Assembly: GCA_900769635.1 (NCBI GenBank)
Contig: CAAGHJ010000016.1
Span: 17,804 to 81,803 of the forward strand
Reading direction: 5' to 3'
Length of the DNA stretch: 64,000 nt
Origin: Bacilli bacterium
Lineage (GTDB): Bacteria; Bacillota_I; Bacilli_A; RF39; UBA660
The notes under the pieces were generated by a model, which had not been told where the DNA came from, made no database searches, and was given only the letters and a program-made list of their open reading frames with translations. The translations under genes and the position numbers were made by a program. Shown one piece after another: positions 1-8,890 of the stretch (positions are counted from its first letter, which is position 1; each line of letters opens with the position of its first letter).

Positions 1-2
1 GA

Positions 3-926
3 ACTTTAAGTAAGAACAGTTATTTCCGCCAGCATAAAGTAAGAAATTTAACAACTGTTTTTCCTGCAACTACTGTTGCCGCAACAACAAGCATCCTAAC
101 TGGCTTAAATCCCGTTGAAAGTGGTATGTTAGGTTGGAATATGTATTTTAAAGACATAGACAAAACCATTACTGTTTATGAAGAATGTCTTAAAGATGAC
201 AAAACAAGAACCCCCTTAAAAGAAGCTAAAGTTTTCAAAGAAAAATATATGAAAGACAAAAGCATAATTGAAGAAATAAATGAACAAGGAAAATATAAAG
301 CCTATAAACTCTTTCCCTTTGGCAAAAATGCTTATACAGATTTAGATGATATGATGAATAAAATAAATGCACTTTGCAAAAAATCAGGTAAGAAATATAT
401 CTATGCCTATGACGATGAACCAGATATGCTTATGCACGATTTGGGACCAGATAGTAGGGAAGTAAAGGATCTCATAAGATATAGAAATCTCAAAGTAGAG
501 GAGTTAAGCAAAAATCTCCAAAATGCTGTAATTATAGTCCTAGCCGACCACGGCCACATACTTGTTAATAATGAAGATTTAAATAATTATCCTGATATAA
601 CCGCTTGCCTAGAACGAACCACATCCCTAGAACCACGTGCCGTAAATTTCTTCATCAAGTCCGATAAAAAAGAAGAGTTTGCATCTGTTTTCAATATGCA
701 CTTTAAAGACACTTTCGACCTATATCCTAAAGATGAAATAATCCAAAGTTCTCTTTTCGGTAGTGGCCATCAAAACCCCATTTTTATAAGTGCCTTAGGG
801 GATTATATAGCCATTGCTAAAGCAAATACTGCTCTAATATATGGAGAAAATTCTTTCAAATCTCATCACGCCGGCTATACAGATGACGAAATATACATTC
901 CTCTTATCATAGACACTTGTAATTAG
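3..926 (+). CDS. Alkaline-phosphatase-superfamily phosphodiesterase, 5' end missing
   Basis: The frame is open from base 3, so the gene begins outside the window; 307 residues are visible. The left part reads FPATTVAATTS (about 57-89), the threonine-nucleophile region of type I phosphodiesterase/nucleotide pyrophosphatase-like enzymes. YDDEPDMLMHDLG (about 408-446) and ADHGH (541-555) supply the Asp and His metal ligands expected in this fold. This supports a metal-dependent phosphoester hydrolase. The substrate cannot be told. An ATG at 126 opens a shorter ORF, but it lies after the nucleophile motif and is not the true start. The gene ends 8 bases before the next gene, so the two are probably co-transcribed. 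Confidence 0.72.
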   Translation, partial: TLSKNSYFRQHKVRNLTTVFPATTVAATTSILTGLNPVESGMLGWNMYFKDIDKTITVYEECLKDDKTRTPLKEAKVFKEKYMKDKSIIEEINEQGKYKAYKLFPFGKNAYTDLDDMMNKINALCKKSGKKYIYAYDDEPDMLMHDLGPDSREVKDLIRYRNLKVEELSKNLQNAVIIVLADHGHILVNNEDLNNYPDITACLERTTSLEPRAVNFFIKSDKKEEFASVFNMHFKDTFDLYPKDEIIQSSLFGSGHQNPIFISALGDYIAIAKANTALIYGENSFKSHHAGYTDDEIYIPLIIDTCN

Positions 927-934
927 GAGCCAAT

Positions 935-2008
935 ATGAAAAAAATAATAAAACATATCCTAATTACTATCCTTATCCTTGCCCTAATAATAACAATCCTT
1001 ATCATAGCCTTCTATAAAAGAGCAGATAAAACCGGCTACATTCTCGGGCCAGTCGAAGACTACTCCCAAAAAGAAAATATTTGGACCACCATATATGGAA
1101 ACAGTAAAACAAGCAAACTAGACAATATGAATATAGATTATAATAGTGACTTAATAAAAAGTGCAATGAAATTCTGGGATATCCTAACCGGAAACTATAA
1201 AGATGTCGAAAAAGAAATAGATACCCTAACATACTACTACGAAATAAAAGGAGGATACGAAAAAACAACTTATGAAGATGAACCATATATAATACCATAT
1301 CTAACAAACAAAAGTACTAAATCCGTAATTATCCTAAGTGGAGGAGGCTTTATCTATAAATCAATGGATGGAGAAACAAAAGAAAGTAAAGACGTCGCTA
1401 TAGAATTAAATAAACAAGGAATAAACGCCTTTCTTCTTCATTACCGCTCTAACCCTTACGAGTGGCCAATAAGTTACTTAGATTTACAAAGAGCCATAAG
1501 ATATATAAGATATAATAGTGATAAATATCAAATAGATAAAAACAACATCAGTATTATAGGTTTTTCTGCTGGCGGTAACGTTGTAAGTACTTATATAAAT
1601 CAAATAATGGGGAAAAATCTATTTGATGAAGGCTATTCCCAAGACAATATCGATTTAGAAGACGACACCATAACAAAAGCAGCAATGATATATCCAGCCA
1701 TTAACTTTAACAACAATCCAACAATGCTTTTTACAATGTTTCCAAGTAAAGACGTAAAAAACGCCCAAACTCGAACTAGTCTATTAGATAAAACCGACAA
1801 CGTCAAACACTTCTCCTCTAGTAATATTAAACAATATATAAGTTATGGCGGTAACGACCAAATGGTAGGAACAGAAGAAATAAATAAATACATAAAAAAA
1901 TGTGAAGAAACAAATACCAGTATAACAAAAAGATATTTAGAAAAAGAAGGACACGGCTTCGAAACAAAAAAATACATAGATAACTATATAAACTGGCTTC
2001 AAGAATAA
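935..2008 (+). CDS. Membrane-anchored alpha/beta hydrolase (esterase/lipase type)
   Basis: A 357-residue protein with an N-terminal hydrophobic anchor (residues about 7-27) and an extracytoplasmic hydrolase domain. SGGGF near residue 135 resembles the HGGG oxyanion-hole motif of the hormone-sensitive-lipase/acetylesterase group. GFSAGG near 209-214 holds the nucleophile Ser, and GHGF near 340 the catalytic His. The role is probably hydrolysis of acyl or acetyl esters outside the membrane; the substrate is unknown. It starts 8 bases after the upstream phosphodiesterase, with GGAGCC as a modest ribosome site, and ends about 60 bp before the rel promoter. Confidence 0.75.
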   Translation: MKKIIKHILITILILALIITILIIAFYKRADKTGYILGPVEDYSQKENIWTTIYGNSKTSKLDNMNIDYNSDLIKSAMKFWDILTGNYKDVEKEIDTLTYYYEIKGGYEKTTYEDEPYIIPYLTNKSTKSVIILSGGGFIYKSMDGETKESKDVAIELNKQGINAFLLHYRSNPYEWPISYLDLQRAIRYIRYNSDKYQIDKNNISIIGFSAGGNVVSTYINQIMGKNLFDEGYSQDNIDLEDDTITKAAMIYPAINFNNNPTMLFTMFPSKDVKNAQTRTSLLDKTDNVKHFSSSNIKQYISYGGNDQMVGTEEINKYIKKCEETNTSITKRYLEKEGHGFETKKYIDNYINWLQE

Positions 2009-2046
2009 TAAAACCCTAGTTTCATAAAAAAAAACATCAAAAAAAC

Positions 2047-2075
2047 TTTAAAAAAACCATAAATTGGTATATAAT
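2047..2075 (+). promoter_or_regulatory. Sigma-A-like promoter of rel
   Basis: TTTAAA (2047-2052), a 17-base spacer and TATAAT (2070-2075) lie 22 bases before the rel start. The element AAACATCAAAA (2032-2042) sits just upstream of the -35 box and recurs at three other promoters in the window. Confidence 0.55.
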
Positions 2076-2097
2076 TATATTGAGTAGGTGATGTAAA

Positions 2098-4272
2098 ATG
2101 GCAAAGAAAAACTATAACTTAACAATAGATAACCTTTTAGACAAAGTAAAAGAGTATGATGATAATAAAAAACACCTAGATATGATAAGAAAAGCTTACG
2201 AGTATGCAAACAGTAAACACTTCAATCAAAAAAGAATAACCGGAGATGACTATATCCAACATCCCCTAAATGTTGCCCTTATTTTAACAAATATAAATTC
2301 CGATTATAAAGCAATATGTGCAGCACTTCTTCACGACACTATCGAAGACTCCGATGGAACTTATGAAGAAATAAGCAAACTATTTGATAAAGAAGTGGCC
2401 AATCTTGTTGAATGCGTAACAAAAATAAATAGAATAAGTTTCACCTCTGAGTCAGAACAAATGGCTGCTAATCAACGAAAAATACTTGTCGGCCTTGCTG
2501 AAGACGTAAGAGTAATTATCATAAAGTTAGCAGATCGCCTTCATAATATGCGTACCCTTTATGTAATGCCCCTCGAAAAACAAAAGAAAAAAGCCAAGGA
2601 AACCCTTGAAATACTAACCCCTGTTGCTCATCGTCTAGGAATATATAAAATAAAAAGTGAACTAGAAGACCTATCTCTAAGATACTCTAAACCCGAAGCA
2701 TATTATGATATCGTTGAAAAACTAAACCTAAAGAAAACCGAACGCGATAAAGCCGTAGGAGAAATGCTTAGCGAAGTATCAAAATTACTAGATGAACACA
2801 ATATTAAGCACGAAATAAAAGGAAGAAGTAAAAGCATTTATAGCATATATACCAAAATGAATAAAGGCAAAAGATTTGATGATATCTATGATATCCTTGC
2901 CCTTCGTATACTAGTAGATACCAAACAAGAATGTTATCTAGCATTAGGTCTCATCCATTCCAAGTATAAACCCGTTCCCAAAAGATTCAAAGACTATATC
3001 GCTATGCCAAAAACAAACCTTTATCAAAGTCTCCATACAACAGTCTTTGGTGTGTATGGCCAACTATTCGAAATCCAAATAAGAACTTACGAAATGGATC
3101 AAATCGCCGAATACGGAATAGCATCCCATTTTGCTTACAAAGAAAATAAAGCCGTAAACACCAAAGATGCAATGGAACAAAAACTTCAAATCTTTCGTAG
3201 TATAATAGAACTAAATGAAGATACCAAAACTCCTGAAGAATTCATAACAAGCATAAAAAAAGATATCCTAACCACAAGTTCTATATACGTATACACCCCA
3301 AAGGGAGATGTCATAGAAATGCCCGAAGGAGCAACACCCGTCGATTTTGCCTATAAAGTTCACAGTGAAGTAGGGGACACAATGACAGGAGCGGTTGTTA
3401 ATGATAAAATAGTTCCCCTAAACTACGTTCTCAAAACCGGTGATATAATCAAAATAAATACCAATAAAAATTCCAAGCCAAGCAAAGACTGGTTAAACTT
3501 TGTAATAACCTCTCAGGCCAAAAACAAAATAAAATCATATTATAGCAAATTAGAAAAAGACGAAAATCTTGCTAAAGGACTCGAAATTCTTGAAAAAGAG
3601 TTCCGGAAGAAAAATATGCCAATTAATGAAACCCTAAATAAAAATCTTCCCGAAATACTAGAAGAACTAAAACTAAAAGACCTAGATGAACTATATATAG
3701 CCCTCGGAAGTGGTAAAGTAACTATCACCGCCGTTATCAAAATAATCAAAAATAAAGAACCAAAATGGAACATTCCCAAAATATTCAAACTCCAACCACC
3801 AAGTCCCAAAAAGCAACCCAAAAGCAAGGATGAAAACACCAAAGATGCCATTTTGGTCGAAGGCCTTGATGACATAAAAACCACTATATCCGGTTGTTGC
3901 AAACCCATACCAGGAGACAGCATCATAGGCTACATCACCAAAGGAAGTGGAATAACTATCCATAGAAGTAGTTGCTATAACGTCGTAAACCTCGATGAAA
4001 GACTAATAAACGTCCATTGGAATCCAGAATGCCATAAAAGTTATCCTACGGACATCCTCATTTATACTGAAACCAGAGATAAATTAGTTGACATCATTAC
4101 CAAAGCAAGCAGTAATAATATCACCATAGATAGAATAGAAACCATAAATAAAGGCGAAAATAAAATATATCAAATGACGGTAATAACCCCCAATACCGAA
4201 ACCCTAGATAAATTCATAACCGCCCTAAATAATATGAAAAACATAAAAAAAGTCGAAAGAAAGGTAAACTAA
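2098..4272 (+). CDS. rel: Bifunctional (p)ppGpp synthetase/hydrolase Rel
   Basis: A full-length 724-residue RelA/SpoT homologue that makes and degrades (p)ppGpp in the stringent response. The hydrolase HD domain has HPLNVALIL, LLHDTIED and ADRLHNMRT (residues about 57-160). The synthetase has GRSKSIYSIYTKM and KDYIAMPKTNLYQSLH (about 240-320). A TGS domain begins near residue 396, a Cys-rich domain with SGCCKPIPGD lies near 597, and an ACT domain fills the C-terminus. Both catalytic halves look intact. The ribosome site is GTAGGTGAT. The stop overlaps the dtd start by one base, so rel and dtd are translationally coupled. Confidence 0.96.
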   Translation: MAKKNYNLTIDNLLDKVKEYDDNKKHLDMIRKAYEYANSKHFNQKRITGDDYIQHPLNVALILTNINSDYKAICAALLHDTIEDSDGTYEEISKLFDKEVANLVECVTKINRISFTSESEQMAANQRKILVGLAEDVRVIIIKLADRLHNMRTLYVMPLEKQKKKAKETLEILTPVAHRLGIYKIKSELEDLSLRYSKPEAYYDIVEKLNLKKTERDKAVGEMLSEVSKLLDEHNIKHEIKGRSKSIYSIYTKMNKGKRFDDIYDILALRILVDTKQECYLALGLIHSKYKPVPKRFKDYIAMPKTNLYQSLHTTVFGVYGQLFEIQIRTYEMDQIAEYGIASHFAYKENKAVNTKDAMEQKLQIFRSIIELNEDTKTPEEFITSIKKDILTTSSIYVYTPKGDVIEMPEGATPVDFAYKVHSEVGDTMTGAVVNDKIVPLNYVLKTGDIIKINTNKNSKPSKDWLNFVITSQAKNKIKSYYSKLEKDENLAKGLEILEKEFRKKNMPINETLNKNLPEILEELKLKDLDELYIALGSGKVTITAVIKIIKNKEPKWNIPKIFKLQPPSPKKQPKSKDENTKDAILVEGLDDIKTTISGCCKPIPGDSIIGYITKGSGITIHRSSCYNVVNLDERLINVHWNPECHKSYPTDILIYTETRDKLVDIITKASSNNITIDRIETINKGENKIYQMTVITPNTETLDKFITALNNMKNIKKVERKVN

Positions 4273-4709
4273 TGAAAGTAGTATTACAAAGATGCAAAAC
4301 AGCATCAGTTAAAGTGGACAAAAAAATTGTCGGAAAAATAAACGGGGGCCTACTTATCCTTGTCGCCTTTACAAGTGAAGAAGATATTACCAATATACCC
4401 TATATGGTAGACAAAATAGTAAATCTAAGAATATTCGATGATGAAAACGGTGTTATGAATAAGAGCCTATTAGATATCAAAGGTGAAATACTATCCGTAA
4501 GTCAGTTTACACTATACGCAGATACAAAAAAAGGCCGTCGTCCCAGTTATATAGATGCCCTTGCCGGAGATAAAGCCATTAAACTCTATGAAAAGTTCAA
4601 TAAAGAATTTACCAAGTACAACATAGAGCCTCAAACCGGTATCTTTGGAGCAGATATGGAAGTATCCCTCATAAACGACGGCCCCGTAACCATAATAATA
4701 GAAAAATAA
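4272..4709 (+). CDS. dtd: D-aminoacyl-tRNA deacylase
   Basis: A 145-residue protein of the usual Dtd length. It removes D-amino acids wrongly loaded on tRNA. The N-terminus MKVVLQRCKTASVKV, the central SQFTLYADTKKGRRPSY motif and the C-terminal NDGPVT motif (Gly-Pro chirality checkpoint) are all present. It overlaps the rel stop by one base (TAATG), and the rel-dtd order is common in Bacillota. It is followed at 11 bp by the permease gene, preceded by GGAGGAG. Confidence 0.95.
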   Translation: MKVVLQRCKTASVKVDKKIVGKINGGLLILVAFTSEEDITNIPYMVDKIVNLRIFDDENGVMNKSLLDIKGEILSVSQFTLYADTKKGRRPSYIDALAGDKAIKLYEKFNKEFTKYNIEPQTGIFGADMEVSLINDGPVTIIIEK

Positions 4710-4719
4710 GGAGGAGAAA

Positions 4720-5805
4720 ATGAAAAAAGACAAAATAGATTACAAATTAGTAAACATAACCCTAATCCTCTTAATAGTATTACTAATATACCTAATAAGA
4801 GGTGTTTGGCTTGGAGCTCTAAAAACAGTAGGAAGCATAATATTTCCTTTCTTACTAGCCTTTGCCCTAGCTTATGTATTATACCCAATGGTAAAAAAAC
4901 TACAAGAGGCCGGAAGTCCTAAGTGGCTTGCCATTCTAACCGTATCCCTAATAACCTTTGGAATAATACTAATAGTACTCATATTAGCTGTACCAATGCT
5001 ATATGAACAAACCCTACTATTTATAAGCAATATATCCGTATTCGTATCCGATATATCAAGCAAATACGAATTAAACCTAAAAGTATTACAAACCTCCCTT
5101 TCTCAAATATCAAGTGATATGATGGAAAGCGTAGGAAAGTACTTATCAAGTGGAGCCATAAACCTAGTAAATACCGGTGTAAGCGTTGTAGCTAACGCCA
5201 TTGTAGTTATAGCTGCCAGCCTATACATAGTAGTAGATATGGAGAAAATAAGAAAATTCCTCAAAGAAAACCTAACGGGAAAAAGAAAGAAAGCCTATAA
5301 CTATCTAAAAAGACTAGATGTAGAAATCTCAAATTACATAAGAGGAATGGGTATGAACATTATCGTTCAAGGCCTCGAATACACCTTTGCCTTCTTTATA
5401 ATCGGCCACCCCAACTTCCTAGTACTAGGCCTATTATCCGGAGTATTTACAATAATACCAATCTTTGGAGGACTAATCGTAAGCATACTAGCCCTTCTAA
5501 TATCATCCGTTATAAGCACTAAACTATTTATACTAACAGCCGTAATACTAGTAGTATGTCCACAAATAGATAGCTATGTAATAGGACCAAAAATATATGG
5601 AAAATCCAACCAATTACATCCATTAATAATAATATTCGCTGTCTTTGCCGGAGGAATAATAGGAGGATTCTGGGGTATAGTTGTGTCAATCCCAGTTGCC
5701 ATTATCCTAATAACAACCCTAAAGTTCTTTGAAGATGATATAAATGGCAAAATAACCAAAATCAAAGGAAAGGATAAAGTAAATGAAAAAGAAAATACTA
5801 TTTAG
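4720..5805 (+). CDS. AI-2E family permease
   Basis: A 361-residue polytopic membrane protein of the AI-2E transporter family (YdbI/YtvI/PerM type). It has paired N-terminal hydrophobic helices (about 10-60), a central soluble stretch (about 95-160), then several helices with the typical PIFGGLI and PQIDSYVIGPKIYGKSNQLHP region (about 245-290). Members export small molecules or act as cation/H+ antiporters; the family name does not prove autoinducer transport. GGAGGAG lies 8 bases before the start. The gene overlaps the next one by 23 bases. Confidence 0.88.
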   Translation: MKKDKIDYKLVNITLILLIVLLIYLIRGVWLGALKTVGSIIFPFLLAFALAYVLYPMVKKLQEAGSPKWLAILTVSLITFGIILIVLILAVPMLYEQTLLFISNISVFVSDISSKYELNLKVLQTSLSQISSDMMESVGKYLSSGAINLVNTGVSVVANAIVVIAASLYIVVDMEKIRKFLKENLTGKRKKAYNYLKRLDVEISNYIRGMGMNIIVQGLEYTFAFFIIGHPNFLVLGLLSGVFTIIPIFGGLIVSILALLISSVISTKLFILTAVILVVCPQIDSYVIGPKIYGKSNQLHPLIIIFAVFAGGIIGGFWGIVVSIPVAIILITTLKFFEDDINGKITKIKGKDKVNEKENTI

Positions 5806-6877
5806 TATCTTACTTGCCTTATCAGCCCTAAACATCATATACGCTGATGAGAATGAAAAAAACAATTTAACAGTTAACACCAATACAGACTATGAAGAAA
5901 AATTTAACTCTGAAAGTGATGACAATGTCACTTTTGACAAAAAAATCTTAGGTTCAAACATTATCTTTGGTGATAAAGTTGAAGCATCAGGAGAAGTAAA
6001 AGGCATAAATCTTATCTTCGGAAATAATGTCATATCCAAAAACAACAATGACTACGGTTTTGTCTTTGGTAACAACGTAACCATAAGTGGAAATACCAAT
6101 AATGATGGAGCCATTTTCGGAAACAATGTTACCATAGACGATACCACTACTATCGGAAGAGACGTGGCCATTTTCGCTAATACCTTAACAATATCTGGTC
6201 ATTTCGGAAGAAACATAGAAGTATACGCATCAAATGTAAATATCAAAGGAGCCACTATTTCCGGAAATATAACTATTCATTCTGATACAATAACCATAGA
6301 TGACAAAACAACCATAAAAGGAACCCTTAAATATCCAAGCAACATAGCCGAAAACAACCTTACTATAGAAAAAGGCAGCCAAATATCAAATACCAAAACC
6401 TACGAAGTAGAAGAGAAGGAAGAATCAACATCGACTATAATATGGGAAAAATTAACTAGCTTAATAGGCCTACTAATCGTATTTTCTGCCCTATATTTAT
6501 TAGTACCAAACCTATATAAACAAAATATAGATCTCCTCAAAAGCTTTGGCTACGGAGTAATAACCCTTCTTCTCGTACCAATTGCCATATTACTACTCTT
6601 AATAAGTATATTTGGCCTATCCCTAGGACTATTATTACTGGCCCTATATATACTAATAATATGCACTTCAACCATTTTGGTAGGTCCGCTTCTCGGTGAA
6701 ATGATATATAACAAAATACAAAAAAATAACCAAAATAAATACTTAGTAGGATTGCTTGGAATAACTATATTATATATATTAAAGCAAATACCAATATTAG
6801 GCGGAGTAGTAACATTCATAACCATATCCATAGCCTTTGGATTAATACTATCCCTTCTAAAAAGAAACAAAAAATAG
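5783..6877 (+). CDS. Secreted beta-helix (polymer-forming-like) domain fused to a membrane domain
   Basis: A 364-residue protein. It has a signal peptide (residues 1-21, ending IIYA) and a repetitive stretch (about 50-190) of short units such as IFGNNV, VTISGN and ITIHSD, the pattern of a right-handed beta-helix as in bactofilin-like proteins. A low-complexity Glu/Ser linker follows. About four hydrophobic helices occupy residues 220-355, and the tail is basic. The helix domain should face outside with the C-terminus in the membrane. Function unknown; an envelope scaffold is an inference. It overlaps the permease gene by 23 bases and ends at a terminator. Confidence 0.7.
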   Translation: MKKKILFSILLALSALNIIYADENEKNNLTVNTNTDYEEKFNSESDDNVTFDKKILGSNIIFGDKVEASGEVKGINLIFGNNVISKNNNDYGFVFGNNVTISGNTNNDGAIFGNNVTIDDTTTIGRDVAIFANTLTISGHFGRNIEVYASNVNIKGATISGNITIHSDTITIDDKTTIKGTLKYPSNIAENNLTIEKGSQISNTKTYEVEEKEESTSTIIWEKLTSLIGLLIVFSALYLLVPNLYKQNIDLLKSFGYGVITLLLVPIAILLLLISIFGLSLGLLLLALYILIICTSTILVGPLLGEMIYNKIQKNNQNKYLVGLLGITILYILKQIPILGGVVTFITISIAFGLILSLLKRNKK

Positions 6878-6900
6878 ATAGAGAAAACTATCTGTTTTTT
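6874..6900 (+). terminator. Intrinsic terminator after the rel-dtd-permease-helix operon
   Basis: ATAGATAG, a short A-rich loop and CTATCTGT, followed by six T. It overlaps the stop codon of the preceding gene. Confidence 0.7.
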
Positions 6901-6950
6901 CATTAGTATAAAAAATCAAAAAACAAACCATAATAAAAATGGTGATAAAA

Positions 6951-7421
6951 ATGAAATACCTAAAATACACATTAATAATTATACCCATAATATCCCTAAC
7001 AGCCTGTCATTTAGCCAATACACCTACCAGTATTGTTGAAGACTATTTAACAAAGTATCAAAAACTAGACAAAGACGTTGAAAAAGAAATAAACGACGTA
7101 GTAGAAAACTCTACTGTAGATGATAGCGAAAAAGAACGCTATAAAAAAATAATAAAAAAAGGTTATCAAAATCTCACATATAAAATCAAAGACGAAAAAA
7201 TCGATGGCAATCTTGCTACCGTCGAAGTACAAATCGAAGTATTAGACTATAAAAAAATAGTAAATAACTCAGACATAACCACTAGAATAGACGACCTCGA
7301 AAAAGCAAGCGAAACCATAAACTATACCATAAACTTTGAATTATCCAAAGACGATAGCGGTAACTGGATTCTAAATCCCCCATCTAGTAGTGACATCAAA
7401 AAAATTCAAGGAATGTATTAA
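6951..7421 (+). CDS. Small lipoprotein of unknown function
   Basis: A 156-residue protein starting MKYLKYTLIIIPIISLTAC. The lipobox LTAC puts the lipidated Cys at residue 19. After it comes a highly charged soluble domain of about 135 residues that begins TPTSIVEDYLTKYQ. That layout recalls small DUF4878/DUF5105-like lipoproteins of Bacillota, but no family is certain. The ATG at 6951 is preferred over the one at 6939 because GGTGAT sits at 6941-6946, the spacing seen at many other starts here. It should be anchored to the outer face of the membrane. Confidence 0.72.
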   Translation: MKYLKYTLIIIPIISLTACHLANTPTSIVEDYLTKYQKLDKDVEKEINDVVENSTVDDSEKERYKKIIKKGYQNLTYKIKDEKIDGNLATVEVQIEVLDYKKIVNNSDITTRIDDLEKASETINYTINFELSKDDSGNWILNPPSSSDIKKIQGMY

Positions 7422-7422
7422 A

Positions 7423-7452
7423 AAAGTACGTAAGAACAAACTTACGTACTTT
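7423..7452. terminator. Bidirectional terminator between the lipoprotein and tRNA-Arg
   Basis: A perfect 12-bp stem (AAAGTACGTAAG with its complement) around a 6-base loop. A run of A before it becomes a T run on the minus strand, so it ends the minus-strand tRNA transcript at least as well as the lipoprotein mRNA. Confidence 0.75.
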
Positions 7453-7464
7453 AATAATCAATAA

Positions 7465-7541
7465 TGGCGTCCCCGATAGGATTCGAACCTATGACCGCAC
7501 GCTTAGAAGGCGTGTGCTCTATCCAGCTGAGCTACGAGGAC
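7465..7541 (-). tRNA. tRNA-Arg(UCU)
   Basis: On the minus strand it reads from GTCCTCG, with a full cloverleaf: D-arm AGCTCAGCTGGATAGAGC, anticodon loop CTTCTAA (anticodon TCT), T-loop GGTTCGAATCC and acceptor partner CGGGGAC. Discriminator G and CCA are encoded. It decodes AGA, a frequent arginine codon in AT-rich genomes. Confidence 0.95.
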
Positions 7542-7588
7542 AGGTGTAACAATCAATTACATTGTAAATTATACACCTTTTTTACCAA

Positions 7589-8545
7589 TTAATCAAGCAT
7601 TTTTAACGAAATTGTTGAAATTTTTTCATTATTTGCCGTAAAAGTAACCTCTTTTACATCAAAATTATCCTCTAAGGACAAGCAAATAGTATAAATAACC
7701 TCTTCTAAAATATTATTTTTTCCAATATCATCCAAAATCATATCATTAAAATTAAGAGAAATACTATCATTATCCAGTTTATAATCCAAAAGTTCTACAT
7801 CAGAATTCAAAAAACTCATCAAATTACTCTCATAAGTAAAAGAAGTAGCCAAAGAATTAATAATAAGTTTAATCTTATCTGACCCCACATTATTAACATA
7901 CTTCGTAACCGGCACATAATAATAATCACTATTCTTACTAACATAATACACCGTATAAGAAATAACATCCTTAGGACTAGTCAAAGCATATACCTTATTA
8001 ATACCAATCGATTTATCCAAAACAACATCCAAAGCCTTATCCATTTTTGGAAGCTTATTCAAAGCCTCTCCCTCAACAAGAATCCTAACATTATCAATAC
8101 CATCCAAAGAAGTAAGCGTGTAAACAATTGCCTCAATCATCTTCTCCTCATATTTCGGATTAACATCCAATAAATCCCTCGAAAAATCAATCGTAAGCGT
8201 TCCCTCTACAAGTTCCACTGCTAAAATACTAACTGCTGGAGGAATAATACTCCTAAAACCACTAGGAATAATATCACTTTTCTTCCCGCCAATAATAAGC
8301 CCCTCTGTAAGTTCTCTTGCCTTATCCCTAACATCACAGTTACAAGTAGCAATACTAGTTCGTGCTACATAATCATTTTTATCAAGAAGATAAATAGTCT
8401 CTTTAGTATTATTTTGTACATAAGTAACATTCTTTTCCTTAAACTTAAACTCCTCCCCATTAGACGGAATCAAATAAATAAGAAGAAGTATACACAAAGC
8501 CGTTGACGCAACCATAATCTTTTTCAATGACATTCTCAATAGCAC
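7589..8545 (-). CDS. gerM: GerM-like sporulation/germination protein
   Basis: About 318 residues with an N-terminal membrane anchor (about 9-28) and two repeated GerM-type domains. The first has LVEGTLTIDFSRDLL and DNVRILVEG; the second has LDNDSISLNFNDMIL and DVKEVTF. In Bacillus GerM is a cell-envelope protein needed for normal spore formation and germination. The start is uncertain: GTG at 8545 is 4 bases after GGGTGAT, the usual spacing here, but GTG 8554 and ATG 8533 are possible. gerE lies just upstream on the same strand, and gerE and gerM are also near neighbours in Bacillus subtilis, which supports the call. No clear lipobox is seen, unlike the Bacillus protein. Confidence 0.82.
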   Translation of the reverse strand: MLLRMSLKKIMVASTALCILLLIYLIPSNGEEFKFKEKNVTYVQNNTKETIYLLDKNDYVARTSIATCNCDVRDKARELTEGLIIGGKKSDIIPSGFRSIIPPAVSILAVELVEGTLTIDFSRDLLDVNPKYEEKMIEAIVYTLTSLDGIDNVRILVEGEALNKLPKMDKALDVVLDKSIGINKVYALTSPKDVISYTVYYVSKNSDYYYVPVTKYVNNVGSDKIKLIINSLATSFTYESNLMSFLNSDVELLDYKLDNDSISLNFNDMILDDIGKNNILEEVIYTICLSLEDNFDVKEVTFTANNEKISTISLKMLD

Positions 8546-8601
8546 TATAATCACCCATTAGATTATATGCCCACATAGCCCAAAAATGCAAAAAGAAAAA
8601 G

Positions 8602-8808
8602 CTATAAAGCAATTTCCTTTAATCTAATCAGTTCTACAACAGCTTGTGCTCTTCCCTTAACCGCTAACTTCTGCATCGCATTAGATATATGATTTCTAAC
8701 CGTCTTCTCACTAATATCAAGAATATCAGCAATATCCCTAGTCGATTTATTCATAATTAGCAAATTAAAAACTTCTTTTTCTCTTTTCGTTAATATACTC
8801 TTATTCAT
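8602..8808 (-). CDS. gerE: GerE, LuxR-type regulator of late mother-cell sporulation genes
   Basis: A 68-residue protein that is only a LuxR-type helix-turn-helix. The core LTKREKEVFNLLIMNKSTRD and the recognition helix SEKTVRNHISNAMQKL are very close to Bacillus GerE, which is 74 residues and acts with sigma-K in the mother cell. No receiver or sensor domain is present, as expected for GerE. AAGTGAGG lies before the ATG. A sigma-K-like promoter can be drawn upstream (8849-8876). Downstream is the GerM gene. Confidence 0.93.
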   Translation of the reverse strand: MNKSILTKREKEVFNLLIMNKSTRDIADILDISEKTVRNHISNAMQKLAVKGRAQAVVELIRLKEIAL

Positions 8809-8848
8809 AAATACCTCACTTCCCTATAGGGTGGTCTATGTTTCATAA

Positions 8849-8876
8849 TATACTATGCATTATTCCCATATAAGTG
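8849..8876 (-). promoter_or_regulatory. Possible sigma-K promoter of gerE
   Basis: On the minus strand, CACT (8876-8873) and CATAGTATA (8857-8849) fit the sigma-K pattern of AC near -35 and CATANNNTA at -10, with 15-16 bases between. It ends about 40 bases before the gerE start. The -35 element is short, so chance is possible. Confidence 0.4.
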
Positions 8877-8890
8877 AGGACATTTACCCA

